In this document: piece by piece, positions 39,626 through 48,428 of the stretch
How the letters are laid out: every line of letters begins with the position of its first letter
Numbering within the stretch: position 1 is the stretch's first letter
Source of the DNA: Mycobacterium sp. ITM-2016-00316
Lineage (GTDB): Bacteria > Actinomycetota > Actinomycetes > Mycobacteriales > Mycobacteriaceae
Reading direction: 5' to 3'
Assembly: GCF_002968335.2 (NCBI RefSeq)
Contig: NZ_CP134398.1
Coordinates: 5,766,001-5,830,000 of the forward strand
Length of the DNA: 64,000 nucleotides
Made by a program: the position numbers and the translations under genes
Notes under the pieces: generated by a model
Database searches by the model: none
The model's input: the letters and a program-made list of their open reading frames with translations, nothing else
Told to the model about the DNA's origin: nothing

Positions 39626-40944
39626 TGCCCCCCGCGGTTTCGGCGCTCCTGCGAATCTAGCGGGCCTCTGTTTCCGTCAGGTTGCATCCGCTCGCGCAGG
39701 CTGTCGTAGATGGGCGGCGATTTCAGCAGTTCGGCGGCCAGCACGGCAGCGGCGGTCGCCGCCAGCATCGGCACGACCAGCGATGTGGTGGCGGTCATCT
39801 CGATCACCAGCACGATCGCGGTTACGGGCGCCCGCACGACGGCACCGAAGAACGCGGCCATGCCGACGATGGCCATCGGCACCACGAGCGACGATTTACT
39901 CTCGGGTATAAGAACATTCAGGCCGCCGGTGAACAGAACACCCCACAGCGCGCCGACGGCCAGCAGGGGCGCGAACAGCCCACCGGGTACCGCGGCCGCA
40001 TAGGACAACGGACCGGCCACCAGCCGCACCACCAGATACCCCAGAGCCATCGGCAACGCCAGGGCGCCACCTCCGACGATCAGCTGAGTCAGCCCATCAC
40101 CGCCACCGACGGCACGTGGATCCACGAACGCCACCAGCCCGATGATCGCGCCGATGACCGCCGCCTTCGCGACCGCCGGAATCCGGGGAACGGCGGCGAC
40201 GCCGTCGAGGAAGCTCAGCACGAGCCGGCTGTAGAGCGCGCCCAGGCAGCCGGTGACGAGACCGAACACGATGAAGACGGGGACCAGGGTGGTCGACGGC
40301 GCCGCCACCGGATCGACCTGGAAATCCGGCTGGTCGCCGAGGATCAACCGGGCACAGGCCACGGCCGTGGCGGCCGAGAACAGGGTGACGAGCACAGTGC
40401 GGATGTGCACGGATTTGGTGGCCTCTTCGAGGGTGAACAGCGCCCCACCGATCGGCGCGTTGAACGCGACCGCCAGTCCGGCACCGCCCAGCGCTGTCTG
40501 CATCAGCCGCACATCACGGTCGTCCAGCCCGCCGCGCCGCGCGGCCTGCGCGCCGATCACCGCACCCATGTGCACCGTCGGGCCTTCTCTGCCGAGCACC
40601 AGGCCCGAGCCGATCGCGAGGACACCCCCGATGAACTTGGCCGGCAGCAGCAGCAGGCTCGGCGGTCGGGCCGTCCCGCGATAGACGGCCTCGACGTGCT
40701 GAATGCCGCTCCCGGCGGCCAGCGGCACCCACCGGACCACGACGGCGGCCAGCGTCGCCCCGAGAGCGGCCACGGCGATCGGCACCAGCCACCCTGGCCC
40801 CGGCAGGTCGTGGGCCCAGGTGACCAGGTCGACCCGCCAGCGGTCCGCGAGCTGCAGACACCACCGGAACGCGCCGCCGACAAAGCCGATCACCACGCCG
40901 GCCAGGACCGACACGGTGCAGACCCACACCAGGCCCGATCTCAT
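39622..40944 (-). CDS. ClC family chloride/proton antiporter
   Basis: This 440-residue membrane protein has the three anion-path motifs of ClC proteins: GSGIQ (a GSGIP variant), GREGPTVHMG with the gating Glu, and GGLFAPLLAVGA. LFTLEEATKS carries the inner proton-path Glu, so it should be an H+/Cl- exchanger rather than a channel. It has about 16-18 hydrophobic helices, with no CBS domain. ATG 40944 begins the first helix. It overlaps the downstream GlxA-type gene by 4 bp. It may take part in pH or halide balance. Confidence 0.92.
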   Translation of the reverse strand: MRSGLVWVCTVSVLAGVVIGFVGGAFRWCLQLADRWRVDLVTWAHDLPGPGWLVPIAVAALGATLAAVVVRWVPLAAGSGIQHVEAVYRGTARPPSLLLLPAKFIGGVLAIGSGLVLGREGPTVHMGAVIGAQAARRGGLDDRDVRLMQTALGGAGLAVAFNAPIGGALFTLEEATKSVHIRTVLVTLFSAATAVACARLILGDQPDFQVDPVAAPSTTLVPVFIVFGLVTGCLGALYSRLVLSFLDGVAAVPRIPAVAKAAVIGAIIGLVAFVDPRAVGGGDGLTQLIVGGGALALPMALGYLVVRLVAGPLSYAAAVPGGLFAPLLAVGALWGVLFTGGLNVLIPESKSSLVVPMAIVGMAAFFGAVVRAPVTAIVLVIEMTATTSLVVPMLAATAAAVLAAELLKSPPIYDSLRERMQPDGNRGPLDSQERRNRGGQ

Positions 40945-40952
40945 CCGGGGCC

Positions 40953-42095
40953 TCAACGCGCCACCGTCATGACCCGGCTGACCTCTAGCGTGGCGGTGTC
41001 GAAGCTGAGTCTGGTCTGCTCGGTCTCGGCCCCCGTGTCCGCACATCGGTCCGATCCGACGAAGACCACGACGTTGATGCCGGGCCCCTGGGCACTGGGG
41101 AACATCAGGCCGTCGACGCGGTCCGGGAACGCATACCGGAAGTACTCGGTGAACACCTGAGTCGGGACGTAGTCGATGTGTTCGTGGCCGTCTAGTTCCA
41201 CCGGCAGCGTGATGTCGTGGATGAACCGCTGAAGGAACCTGACCACGAAATACTCAGTGTGCGCGCTTTCGTCGAAAATGCTCGGCAACGCAGGCAGATT
41301 CGTGAGATCGATCAGGTGCAGTTCGCGTGTCGGCGTGAACTCACCGGTGACGACGAACCGGTGGGCGGCATGGGCACCGGCCTCCGCGATCGCGGTGGCG
41401 CGGTCGGTCGCGCCGTAGAAGATACTGATTCCGGCCGGGCTCATCCGGTTCGCCGCGGCCCACTCCGGCGGCGGAGGTCCCAGATCGCAGGCGTGCCGCC
41501 AGCTCGACGCCTCACCCTCCGAGGTCGCCATCCGTGCGCGGAACAACGGCGCCGGACACGGCGCGGGCCACACCGCGGGATGGTTCTCGCCGAGATCGGA
41601 TACAGCTTTGAGCACCTGCAGGGCGGTCATGTCACCGGATCCCGCCGCCCGGGTGGCGAAGAAGTAGCGCATCTCGTGTTTGACGATGTGCTTGAAAGCG
41701 TCCCAGCTGTAGGACAATTGATCGATACCGTTGCTGCTCTTTCGGTCTCGTGGCACCCAGCTCGTGGTGCCGCTGAGCGCCTCGACGACATCGTCGATGA
41801 GTTCGCGATGAGTAACCCCCGCCACGGCCAGGATGTCGCGGGCCACCTCGACCGGTGAGACGGCGTCACCGACGTCGAGGGGCCCCGGCTGATAGTGCAC
41901 GCCGACGCCCACCAGGAATGACTCGATGAACGCGGCCCAGCCGGCCGCGACCGGAGCCGGACCGTCCACGGTGCAGTAGCTGCAGCGCCGTTCGGTTGCC
42001 TGCGCCATGATGCGCCGGCGCAGCACGGTGTCCTCGACGTGGCGCGGGCAGACGGTCGGTGTCATCGGCCCGACGGGTTCAGCCGATGTCGCCAT
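40953..42095 (-). CDS. RES-domain protein with HEPN/RES-type N-terminal domain
   Basis: This 380-residue protein has two parts. The N-terminal half includes a Cys/His cluster (CPRHVED and CSYC, residues about 16-41) and a helical region like the HEPN-RES N-terminal domain. The C-terminal half matches the RES domain: LFRARM, ISIFYGATDRATAIAEAGAH (Tyr and Glu), DYVPTQVFTEYFR and a late VVFVGSDRC. RES toxins cleave NAD+ as ADP-ribosyl phosphorylases. No Xre-type antitoxin is next to it. It is divergent from a TetR gene with two palindromic operators between them. Its role may be defence or stress arrest; this is inferred. Confidence 0.8.
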   Translation of the reverse strand: MATSAEPVGPMTPTVCPRHVEDTVLRRRIMAQATERRCSYCTVDGPAPVAAGWAAFIESFLVGVGVHYQPGPLDVGDAVSPVEVARDILAVAGVTHRELIDDVVEALSGTTSWVPRDRKSSNGIDQLSYSWDAFKHIVKHEMRYFFATRAAGSGDMTALQVLKAVSDLGENHPAVWPAPCPAPLFRARMATSEGEASSWRHACDLGPPPPEWAAANRMSPAGISIFYGATDRATAIAEAGAHAAHRFVVTGEFTPTRELHLIDLTNLPALPSIFDESAHTEYFVVRFLQRFIHDITLPVELDGHEHIDYVPTQVFTEYFRYAFPDRVDGLMFPSAQGPGINVVVFVGSDRCADTGAETEQTRLSFDTATLEVSRVMTVAR

Positions 42096-42123
42096 ATCGC
42101 TCCCGCCCGCAGCTTGCGCGTCC

Positions 42124-42162
42124 TGTCACTTAGTGACACAGTGGCGATGTCACTAAGTGTCA
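42124..42162. promoter_or_regulatory. Two TetR operator-like palindromes between RES and TetR genes
   Basis: TGTCACTTAGTGACA (42124-42138) is a perfect 15-bp palindrome. TGTCACTAAGTGTCA (42148-42162) is a copy with two changes, 24 bp further on. They lie between the RES ATG and the TetR ribosome site, so the TetR protein probably represses both genes. Confidence 0.7.
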
Positions 42163-42175
42163 GGAGGCCTTCACC

Positions 42176-42820
42176 ATCGCCACCCAGGATATCCGCGGCA
42201 CGCCCAATCCGAAGCAGGCGCAAGCCCGCCTGGCCGTCTCCCGCCATGCCTGCGCGCTGTTCTGGGAGCGTGGGGTCTCCGCCACCAGTGGTGACGATAT
42301 CGCCGCCGCCGCAGGGCTCTCCACCCGCACCATCTGGCGGTACTTCCGGAGCAAGGAAAGCTGCGTCGAACCGATGCTGTCCCTGTCCGCGCAACGTTTC
42401 ATCGCCCAGGCGCACCGGTGGCCGGCCGAACTCTCACTGGCCGAGCACATGGCGGCCGACATGGCCGAGCACCCGCTCAGTGAGCAGGAACTCGCCGATG
42501 AGATCAGCGCGCTGCGCATCGCGACCATGTCTGCCGAGGAACCCGCACTGCGGACGGCTTACCTGATGGTGCACGACGAGATGGAGCGCGGATTCGTTCC
42601 GGTTGTCGCCCAGCGACTCGGCCTGCCGGACGGCGACCTCACCGCCCGCCTCTGCGCGGCAGCGGTGGTCGGGGCATTCCGGGTCATCGACGAGGACGTG
42701 GGTCGGCGCGTCATCGTCGAGAAAGAGAAGGTCAGCCAGGAGGAGGCCCTCGAACTGATCGATCGGGCGGTCCGGAACGCGACCAACGGACGGTTCGGGG
42801 GGCCTATATCCCCGCGTTGA
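42176..42820 (+). CDS. TetR family regulator without an ordinary start codon
   Basis: This 214-residue reading frame has a complete TetR DNA-binding domain (ACALFWERGVSATSGDDIAA, AAGLSTRTIWRYFRSKES) and a helical C-terminal domain. No ATG, GTG or TTG lies in frame between the upstream stop at 42134 and the helix-turn-helix. The best candidate is ATC at 42176, 8 bases after a strong AGGAGG. The next ATG (42374) would remove the DNA-binding helices. The gene is divergent from the RES gene with two operator palindromes between. The end overlaps the GH6 gene by 17 bp. Confidence 0.75.
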   Translation: MATQDIRGTPNPKQAQARLAVSRHACALFWERGVSATSGDDIAAAAGLSTRTIWRYFRSKESCVEPMLSLSAQRFIAQAHRWPAELSLAEHMAADMAEHPLSEQELADEISALRIATMSAEEPALRTAYLMVHDEMERGFVPVVAQRLGLPDGDLTARLCAAAVVGAFRVIDEDVGRRVIVEKEKVSQEEALELIDRAVRNATNGRFGGPISPR

Positions 42821-43799
42821 GCGCCAGGTCGATCGCGTACTGGTTGACGAACGTTCCCGCGCCGGGCTCGCCGCGCCCGCAGGACCCGTCGGACTCACCG
42901 ACGCGCTTGACCCACAGGAAGGCATCGACGTTCGGGTTCCCGGTGGCCGTCGTCGGCGGGACGCCCAACGCCCGGCCCTTCGGGTTGCACCAGGCCATAT
43001 CGCTGTCGCTCTCGGGTCCGCGTCCGTTGCGCGAGGTGTCGATGACGTAGTGCGAGCCGCCCGTCATCCCCGAGATGGCGTTGCCGTAGCCCATCTGCTC
43101 TTCGGTGGTGTAGTAGTTCGTGGTGTTCAGGCTGAAGCCCTGCGCGCGGGCCACGCCGACGTCGTTGAGCATCGCGGCCATCTTGTCCGCACTCACCCAG
43201 CGCGAGTGCCCGGCATCGATGTACACCGCGGCGGCCGGGTCACGGGTCAGGGTGTCGACGGCGTAGCGGATCAGGTCGAAACGTTCCGCACGTTGATCCG
43301 CCGTCAGGCAGTCGGCCATCGCGAGCGCATCGGGTTCCAGGATGATCGCGGCGGGCGCAGAACCCAGGCCGGCCGAGATGGCGTCGATCCACGCCCGGTA
43401 ACCGTCGGCCGAGCCGAAGCCGCCGGCGGCATAGCTGTAGCAGTCTCGATGCGGAAGCGCGTAGATCGACAGCACCGGTGTGGCGCCCGCAGCCTGCGCG
43501 GCGCCGACGAGCTTGCTCACCGTGCCGCCGACGGTGGACGCCGGGAAGGCCTGATCGAGCCAGTAGGCCTGCGGCGTATTCGCCACGTAGTCGAGTTGCG
43601 GGCTCGGGTTGCTCTGCGCGGCGCGCATCGCCTTGGAGATCGGGTCGACGTAGAAGGGCTTGCCGACCAGCGGGTTGGCCTCACTGGCCAACTGGATCTG
43701 CGGGGCCTGAACCGGGGACGCAACGCCAGCGACGACGGCCGCGACGGCGAGGAAGGGGGCCAGCCACCGCGCGGCGGTGCCAGCAACGGAAGACTTCAT
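42804..43799 (-). CDS. Secreted glycoside hydrolase family 6 cellulase
   Basis: This 331-residue enzyme is a GH6 endoglucanase-like protein similar in plan to mycobacterial CelA1. It has a signal peptide (residues 1 to about 35, ending VQA) and a GH6 core with LSIYALPHRDCYSYAAGG, IILEPDALAMADCL (catalytic acid Asp) and DTSRNGRGPESDSDMAWCNP. Cys pairs fit the GH6 loops. ATG 43799 gives a proper signal peptide. It should cleave beta-1,4-glucan; in mycobacteria it may act on biofilm cellulose. Convergent with the TetR gene. Confidence 0.92.
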   Translation of the reverse strand: MKSSVAGTAARWLAPFLAVAAVVAGVASPVQAPQIQLASEANPLVGKPFYVDPISKAMRAAQSNPSPQLDYVANTPQAYWLDQAFPASTVGGTVSKLVGAAQAAGATPVLSIYALPHRDCYSYAAGGFGSADGYRAWIDAISAGLGSAPAAIILEPDALAMADCLTADQRAERFDLIRYAVDTLTRDPAAAVYIDAGHSRWVSADKMAAMLNDVGVARAQGFSLNTTNYYTTEEQMGYGNAISGMTGGSHYVIDTSRNGRGPESDSDMAWCNPKGRALGVPPTTATGNPNVDAFLWVKRVGESDGSCGRGEPGAGTFVNQYAIDLALNAGI

Positions 43800-43925
43800 C
43801 CTAGGAAAGTTAGTGCGACTCAATGTGCAACGCCAATCGCGAAACGGCAGGTCACCACCCCGAAATGTGCTGGGCAAACCTCTTTCGCGTGGCCGGTCAC
43901 CGGGTCATGGGCAACCAGCAACACC

Positions 43926-44573
43926 TCAGCCTTTGCGGTCCAGTCGCAGTTGCAGTCCATCGATCACCACGTCGAGGCTGAACTCGAAATCGTCGGCCGT
44001 GCCGGCCACCGCCCGGTTGTCGATGATCTCCCCGAGCAGCGCGAACTGACCGGCCGGCGCCTCACCGAGCACCCGGGCGACCTCGGAGGTGTGCTGGCTC
44101 CTGGATTGCTCTCCGCCGAGGAGGTCCCGCGCCGCGGTGTAGGCGACACCGGACACCAGCGACAGGATGTGCCCGCCCTCGGCCACGGTGAAGCCCGCCG
44201 CCGTCAGCGTCTGAAGCACACGTTCGGCCAGAGCCAGGCTGTGCGCGCCGCGCAACTGGACAGAGGTGGCAGTGGCCTGCAGATGAACGACCCCCCGGTG
44301 CAGGGCCTTGCCGTAGGCGCGCAGGACGCCGGTCCAGTCGGCATCGTGGGGCAGCTCGAAGTCCCGCAGCTCGGCGTCGAAGAGGTCGGCGACGATCAGC
44401 TCCAGCAGGCCGCCCCGGTCACCGACGTAGTAGTTCAGTGAGCTGCGGTCCACACCGAGAGCGTCGGCCACCGCCTGCATGGTCAGGTCCTCGGGCGCGA
44501 TGGCCCGCGCCGCCGCGACGATGCGGGCCCGGTCGATGCGCGGTGGCCGGCCGCGGCGGGCGCCTGTCGTCAT
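43926..44573 (-). CDS. TetR family regulator
   Basis: This 215-residue protein starts with a basic TGARRGRPPRIDRARIVAAA segment and a TetR helix-turn-helix (LTMQAVADALGVDRSSLNYY). It is closely related in this part to the TetR protein at 51512. The C-terminal ligand domain resembles the TetR_C large group. ATG 44573 is the start. It is divergent from the DapB-like gene with a perfect 20-bp palindrome in the 76-bp region between, a typical self-operator that should also control the divergent gene. Confidence 0.9.
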   Translation of the reverse strand: MTTGARRGRPPRIDRARIVAAARAIAPEDLTMQAVADALGVDRSSLNYYVGDRGGLLELIVADLFDAELRDFELPHDADWTGVLRAYGKALHRGVVHLQATATSVQLRGAHSLALAERVLQTLTAAGFTVAEGGHILSLVSGVAYTAARDLLGGEQSRSQHTSEVARVLGEAPAGQFALLGEIIDNRAVAGTADDFEFSLDVVIDGLQLRLDRKG

Positions 44574-44604
44574 TTCACGAACCTAGCGGCTGCGGCCGTG
44601 TTAT

Positions 44605-44624
44605 TTTTCCACGATCGTGGAAAA
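44605..44624. promoter_or_regulatory. Perfect 20-bp operator palindrome
   Basis: TTTTCCACGA and its complement TCGTGGAAAA abut to form a 20-bp perfect palindrome in the TetR/DapB-like intergenic region. It covers a GTG at 44617, so it argues against an upstream start for the rightward gene. Binding by the adjacent TetR protein is inferred. Confidence 0.7.
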
Positions 44625-44649
44625 CTATCTCGACAGAGGAGCCCCTGGC

Positions 44650-45684
44650 ATGCGCGTCATCCAATGGACCACCGGCAAGGTGGGAAAGCTCAGCCTGCGT
44701 GGCGTTCTCGATGACCCCCGCCTCGAACTCGTCGGTGTGTACGCCTTCTCCGAGGAGAAGGCCGGTACCGATGCCGGGCAGTTGTGCGGCCGCCCGGAAA
44801 CTGGGGTGACGGCCACCACCGATATCGATGCGCTGATCGCACTGCAGGCCGATGCCGTGCTCTACACGCCGTTCATGGCCGACGTCGACCACGTCGTGAG
44901 GCTGTTGGAGAGCGGGCTCAACGTCCTGAGCACGAACCTCTTCCTCAATGTCGGCGGCGTCCAGGGCGAGACCCGCGCGGCCCTCGCTGCTGCGTGCGAG
45001 CGCGGCAACAGCTCGCTCTACATCACCGGCATCCATCCCGGCTGGGCCAACTCCATCACCACCGCCCTGACCGCGGTCTGCCGCGATGTGCAGTCGATCA
45101 CCATCGTCGAGGCAGCGGATGTCTCGGTCTACGAGTCCGTCGAAACATGGGAGATGCTGGGCATTTCCAAACGCGAGGCTTCTCCCGATGTCATCGAGAT
45201 CGCCAAGCTGGGGATGATCAGCTTCCGTGATTCGGTCGAACGGATGGGCGTGGCACTGGGTTTCGACGAGTTCGACAGCATCGATTTCGATATCGAATTC
45301 GCCACCGCATCCGAGACCGTCGACCTCGGCTGGATGCGCATCGAGAAGGACACCATCGCCGCGATACGTGGCGGGTGGAGTGCGACACTCGGCGGCAAGA
45401 CCATCCTGCGCACCGCCGTCGTCTGGCACCTCACCAAGAAGCTGAACGCGGACTGGGACCTGGACGAGGACCACTACAACATCGTGATCCAGGGCGAACC
45501 CGAGGTGCGCACCCGAATCCGGTTCGTGCCGCCCGAAACCTGGGGCAACCACGAGTGGGACACCATGACCGCGATGCCGGCGGTCAACGCCGTCCTCGAC
45601 ATCGTCGCGGCGCCCGCCGGCATCCTCACCCTCAAGGACGTCGGACTCACCTGCGCGCCCGCGAAGGCCTGGCTCGACAGCTGA
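44650..45684 (+). CDS. DapB-like NAD(P)-dependent oxidoreductase
   Basis: This 344-residue protein has an N-terminal Rossmann loop VIQWTTGKVGKLSLRGVL and a central GIHPGWANSITTALTAV, as in dihydrodipicolinate-reductase-like or amine-dehydrogenase-like proteins. It is not the lysine pathway enzyme, as it lacks the usual context and is longer. The substrate is unknown. ATG 44650 follows GAGGAG at good spacing. A 20-bp operator in front links it to the divergent TetR gene at 43926. Confidence 0.85.
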   Translation: MRVIQWTTGKVGKLSLRGVLDDPRLELVGVYAFSEEKAGTDAGQLCGRPETGVTATTDIDALIALQADAVLYTPFMADVDHVVRLLESGLNVLSTNLFLNVGGVQGETRAALAAACERGNSSLYITGIHPGWANSITTALTAVCRDVQSITIVEAADVSVYESVETWEMLGISKREASPDVIEIAKLGMISFRDSVERMGVALGFDEFDSIDFDIEFATASETVDLGWMRIEKDTIAAIRGGWSATLGGKTILRTAVVWHLTKKLNADWDLDEDHYNIVIQGEPEVRTRIRFVPPETWGNHEWDTMTAMPAVNAVLDIVAAPAGILTLKDVGLTCAPAKAWLDS

Positions 45685-46124
45685 CGCGTGACCCGCCGGG
45701 GTATCGGAATGCGTTCGGAGACGTCTCATTTGGGTGACAGTTCGGCGCCCGCCACATCCCAGGTTCTTCTGTTTTCTGGTACGCGCGACCCATTCATGGC
45801 GGCCTGCGCAGGCTGAGCCGCATCTTTACCGATGTCGACCTGCGCACATTTTGACCCCCCAGCAAATTACTTCACAACGGAACGTTTGCCGTGGCAAACG
45901 GCCGGTGCCGCCGGCCGCCTCTGGGCCGGCGCTATCCGTGGCGACATCCTCGGTATTTGCTGCGTGGCGATGCCTGCGTACGAATACCGGCCGGCCGATA
46001 GCTCTGCAGCAATCCCCGAGCGCCGGAACCGCGTGCCGAATCATGGCATGCGGCAACGTGGTTGACGTGCCTACATTGAGCGTCGTCACACGCCGTGTTG
46101 CACCGGAGCGCCAGAAAGGCCGCC
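45685..46124 (+). other. 440-bp region without a supported gene, upstream of the secreted glycosidase
   Basis: No convincing gene is seen here on either strand. The region contains an 18-bp inverted repeat (CGTTTGCC-GT-GGCAAACG, 45883-45900) and CCGGAG and AGAAAGG elements just before the ATG at 46125. The length suggests a long regulatory leader. I could not fit it to a known riboswitch consensus. Confidence 0.4.
45883..45900. repeat. 18-bp inverted repeat upstream of the glycosidase gene
   Basis: CGTTTGCC and GGCAAACG are perfect complements around a 2-base GT centre. The short centre favours a protein-binding site over a hairpin. It lies about 225 bp upstream of the glycosidase ATG. Confidence 0.45.
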
Positions 46125-47204
46125 ATGCCCGTCCACCTGTTACGCGCGCTCGTCCTGGTTCTGTGCATGGTGGCCGCCCAACTCTCCTCCCCCGTGGCCA
46201 CCCCCGCGGCAGGCGCCGCGTTGGCGCCGGTCAACACCTCACCGACCGCGCTCGGTATCGCCGAATCGAACCTGTACTTCATGACCGCCGATGAGCTGGC
46301 CACCGCGATGCAGGCATTCGAAGAGATGGGCGTGCAACAGATCCGGATCTTCCTGCCCTGGCGGGCCATGGAGCCCTCCAGGGGTAGCTACAACTGGGTG
46401 GTCGCCGACCGCATCCTGGATGCCGCCGCCGCCCGGGGCATCGCCGTCGTCGGCGCGGTGACGAGCACACCGATCTGGGCCTCTCGCAACGGCTTCTGGC
46501 TGCCCAACGCGGCACCGGACGATCCGAACACCTACGCCCAATTCATGGTGCAGCTGGCCCAGCGCTACGGATCCGGCAGTGCACAACCCCGGATCGCGGC
46601 CTACGAGATCTGGAACGAACCGAATGCCAACATCGGCTGGTCGCCCCAACCGAACGTGGCCGGGTACACCGCACTGCTCAAGTCGGCCTATACCGCCATC
46701 AAGGCCGTCGAACCCACCGCGACGGTGGTCGGCGGTGTGCTGGGCGCCGGACTCTCGTTCGGCACCTGGACCATCAACCCGGTCAACTATCTGACTCAGA
46801 TGTATGCCGCAGGCGCCCAGGGGTACTTCGATGCGCTGTCCTTCCACCCCTACAATTTCTCCAGCAGCTTCTCGGCCGGGGCGCCGTACGCCAATACGCC
46901 CTACCAACAACTGATGTCGCTGCGTCAGTTGATGAACAACGCCGGAGACGGGGCGAAGAAGATCTGGACAACGGAATACGGTGTGCCGACCTCGGCTGTC
47001 AGCGGCGCCACCCAGGCGGCCTGGATCACCGACTTCGCCACCACATGGTCGGGGCTCGACGGTGTGGGACCGGTGTTCATCTACTCACTGGTCGACCGCC
47101 CCAACGAGACACCCTGGGGTGTCTTCGACCGCAACTGGGTGGCCAAGCCGGCCGTCGAGGCCATCCGGACCTGGATCGCCGCGCAGCAGAGTCAGATTCC
47201 GTAG
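46125..47204 (+). CDS. Secreted clan GH-A glycoside hydrolase (GH39-like)
   Basis: This 359-residue protein has a signal peptide (residues 1 to about 32, hydrophobic LLRALVLVLCMVAAQL, ending GAA or AGA) and a TIM-barrel glycosidase domain. The acid is E165 in YEIWNEPN and the nucleophile is E284 in IWTTEYGVPTS. The IFLPWRAMEPSRGSYNW motif fits GH39/GH5 members. The substrate cannot be told. ATG 46125 follows AGAAAGG. It is preceded by a 440-bp gene-free region and converges on the DUF1214 gene with a 13-bp overlap. Confidence 0.88.
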   Translation: MPVHLLRALVLVLCMVAAQLSSPVATPAAGAALAPVNTSPTALGIAESNLYFMTADELATAMQAFEEMGVQQIRIFLPWRAMEPSRGSYNWVVADRILDAAAARGIAVVGAVTSTPIWASRNGFWLPNAAPDDPNTYAQFMVQLAQRYGSGSAQPRIAAYEIWNEPNANIGWSPQPNVAGYTALLKSAYTAIKAVEPTATVVGGVLGAGLSFGTWTINPVNYLTQMYAAGAQGYFDALSFHPYNFSSSFSAGAPYANTPYQQLMSLRQLMNNAGDGAKKIWTTEYGVPTSAVSGATQAAWITDFATTWSGLDGVGPVFIYSLVDRPNETPWGVFDRNWVAKPAVEAIRTWIAAQQSQIP

Positions 47205-48427
47205 CGCAGCTTGATGCTGTGAAAGCGGTCGAGCAGCTGCTGCGCGCGTTCGGTGGAGCCCACCTTCACGGTATCGAGGGGCAGGACGTCGAGGATCTCC
47301 GCATGCTTGACCAGCCGGGTGCGGAAGGTCGCGGCATTCCGGCTCAACAGGTTCCGGTAGGTGAGGTTGCCATCCGAGAACCCCTGGGTGTCCAGCCAGT
47401 TGTGCACCCCGGGATCAGTGTGGGCGATGACGAGTCGCACGACGTCATCGCCGTCGACGACCGTGCGGGCCGGCGTGTAGCTCACCGGCCGGTACAGGAA
47501 GTCCATGCTGCCCGCGAACACCCCACCCATGCCGAAGACCCAGAAACCGTCATGGTTGTCCATCTCGACGATGAGCGCCTCGTCGGGTCGCAGCTGCCAC
47601 ACCATGTGCGCGGCCATCCGGCCCCGCTTCATATCGCTGTCGGTGTCGGCGATCCTGTTCGGGGGGAACCGATTCAGGTAAGCCGGATCGCACACTCCAC
47701 CGGAGTAGTTCCACGAGTGCTCCGGCCAGTCGCGCATCGCGCCGTTCAGGAAGTCCCCGGCCCAGCCCATTGCCTCGATCATCGATTCCGCGTCCGGCAG
47801 CGGTCGGGGCGCCCACATGCCGATCCGTTCGATGGTGAGCGTCGTCGGTGTCTCGGACCAGGCGTCGAAGGCCTCCCGGATGAACAGCTTTCGGCTACCG
47901 GCCGTGGTGGGTAGCCAGTTCTCGGCGCGTTCGGGTCCTCCAATGAACAGTTCGAAGTTTCCCGCTTCGTCGGGGCGCAACTGATGACCGAAGATGTTCG
48001 CCTCGGGTATGTCGCCGAAGGGTTCGTGCAGTGAGGGCCAGTCGGTTCCCGGAATGGTGTCCGGGCGGGGCCCTTGCACTGTGATGTTGAGCCACCGCGC
48101 CGTGCCGCGCCTACCGGTGATTTTGTATTCGTGGCGACCATCGATCCATGCTTGCCGATAGCTGAAATCGGCGACATCGCCGCCGAGTTTCCTGCTGGGC
48201 GTGCACAACTGGTGGATCTGCGGGAACGCCGGATCCCGGGTCTCCAGGGCGAGGTCGAAAGCCTGCCCGAGATTCTGAGTCAGGAAACGCATTGCATCGG
48301 CCCGCTGCAACGGTGTGCCCGGGTTGGCGTCCTTGAACACCAGGTCCCCGGCGCTCCTGAGCCGGTCACAGAAGTACTGCCACGTGTCACGCAGCGACTC
48401 GTCCGCCGGTCCATCGCCGAAAGCCAT
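47192..48427 (-). CDS. DUF1214-type protein
   Basis: This 411-residue protein is cytoplasmic with no signal peptide. Recognisable stretches are RKLGGDVADFSYRQAWIDGR, ARWLNITVQGP, EALIVEMDNHDGFWVFGMGG and YLNRFPPNRIADTDSDM. The pattern resembles mycobacterial DUF1214-containing proteins of unknown function often found in catabolic clusters. ATG 48427 is the start, 1 bp after the TIM-barrel gene. It is the last gene of the leftward operon led by the TetR at 51512. Confidence 0.75.
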   Translation of the reverse strand: MAFGDGPADESLRDTWQYFCDRLRSAGDLVFKDANPGTPLQRADAMRFLTQNLGQAFDLALETRDPAFPQIHQLCTPSRKLGGDVADFSYRQAWIDGRHEYKITGRRGTARWLNITVQGPRPDTIPGTDWPSLHEPFGDIPEANIFGHQLRPDEAGNFELFIGGPERAENWLPTTAGSRKLFIREAFDAWSETPTTLTIERIGMWAPRPLPDAESMIEAMGWAGDFLNGAMRDWPEHSWNYSGGVCDPAYLNRFPPNRIADTDSDMKRGRMAAHMVWQLRPDEALIVEMDNHDGFWVFGMGGVFAGSMDFLYRPVSYTPARTVVDGDDVVRLVIAHTDPGVHNWLDTQGFSDGNLTYRNLLSRNAATFRTRLVKHAEILDVLPLDTVKVGSTERAQQLLDRFHSIKLRYGI

Positions 48428-48428
48428 G

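Noticed and set aside
39682..41160. 492-codon rightward reading frame opposite the ClC gene
   Set aside because: The product is His/Gln/Arg-rich with no domain. The ClC gene on the other strand has all family motifs.
44575..45729. 384-codon leftward frame opposite the DapB-like gene
   Set aside because: It mirrors codon positions of the DapB-like gene, has no motif, and conflicts with the 20-bp operator.
45685..46124. c-di-AMP (ydaO) riboswitch upstream of the glycosidase
   Set aside because: I expected this from its position, but could not find the conserved core of that motif.
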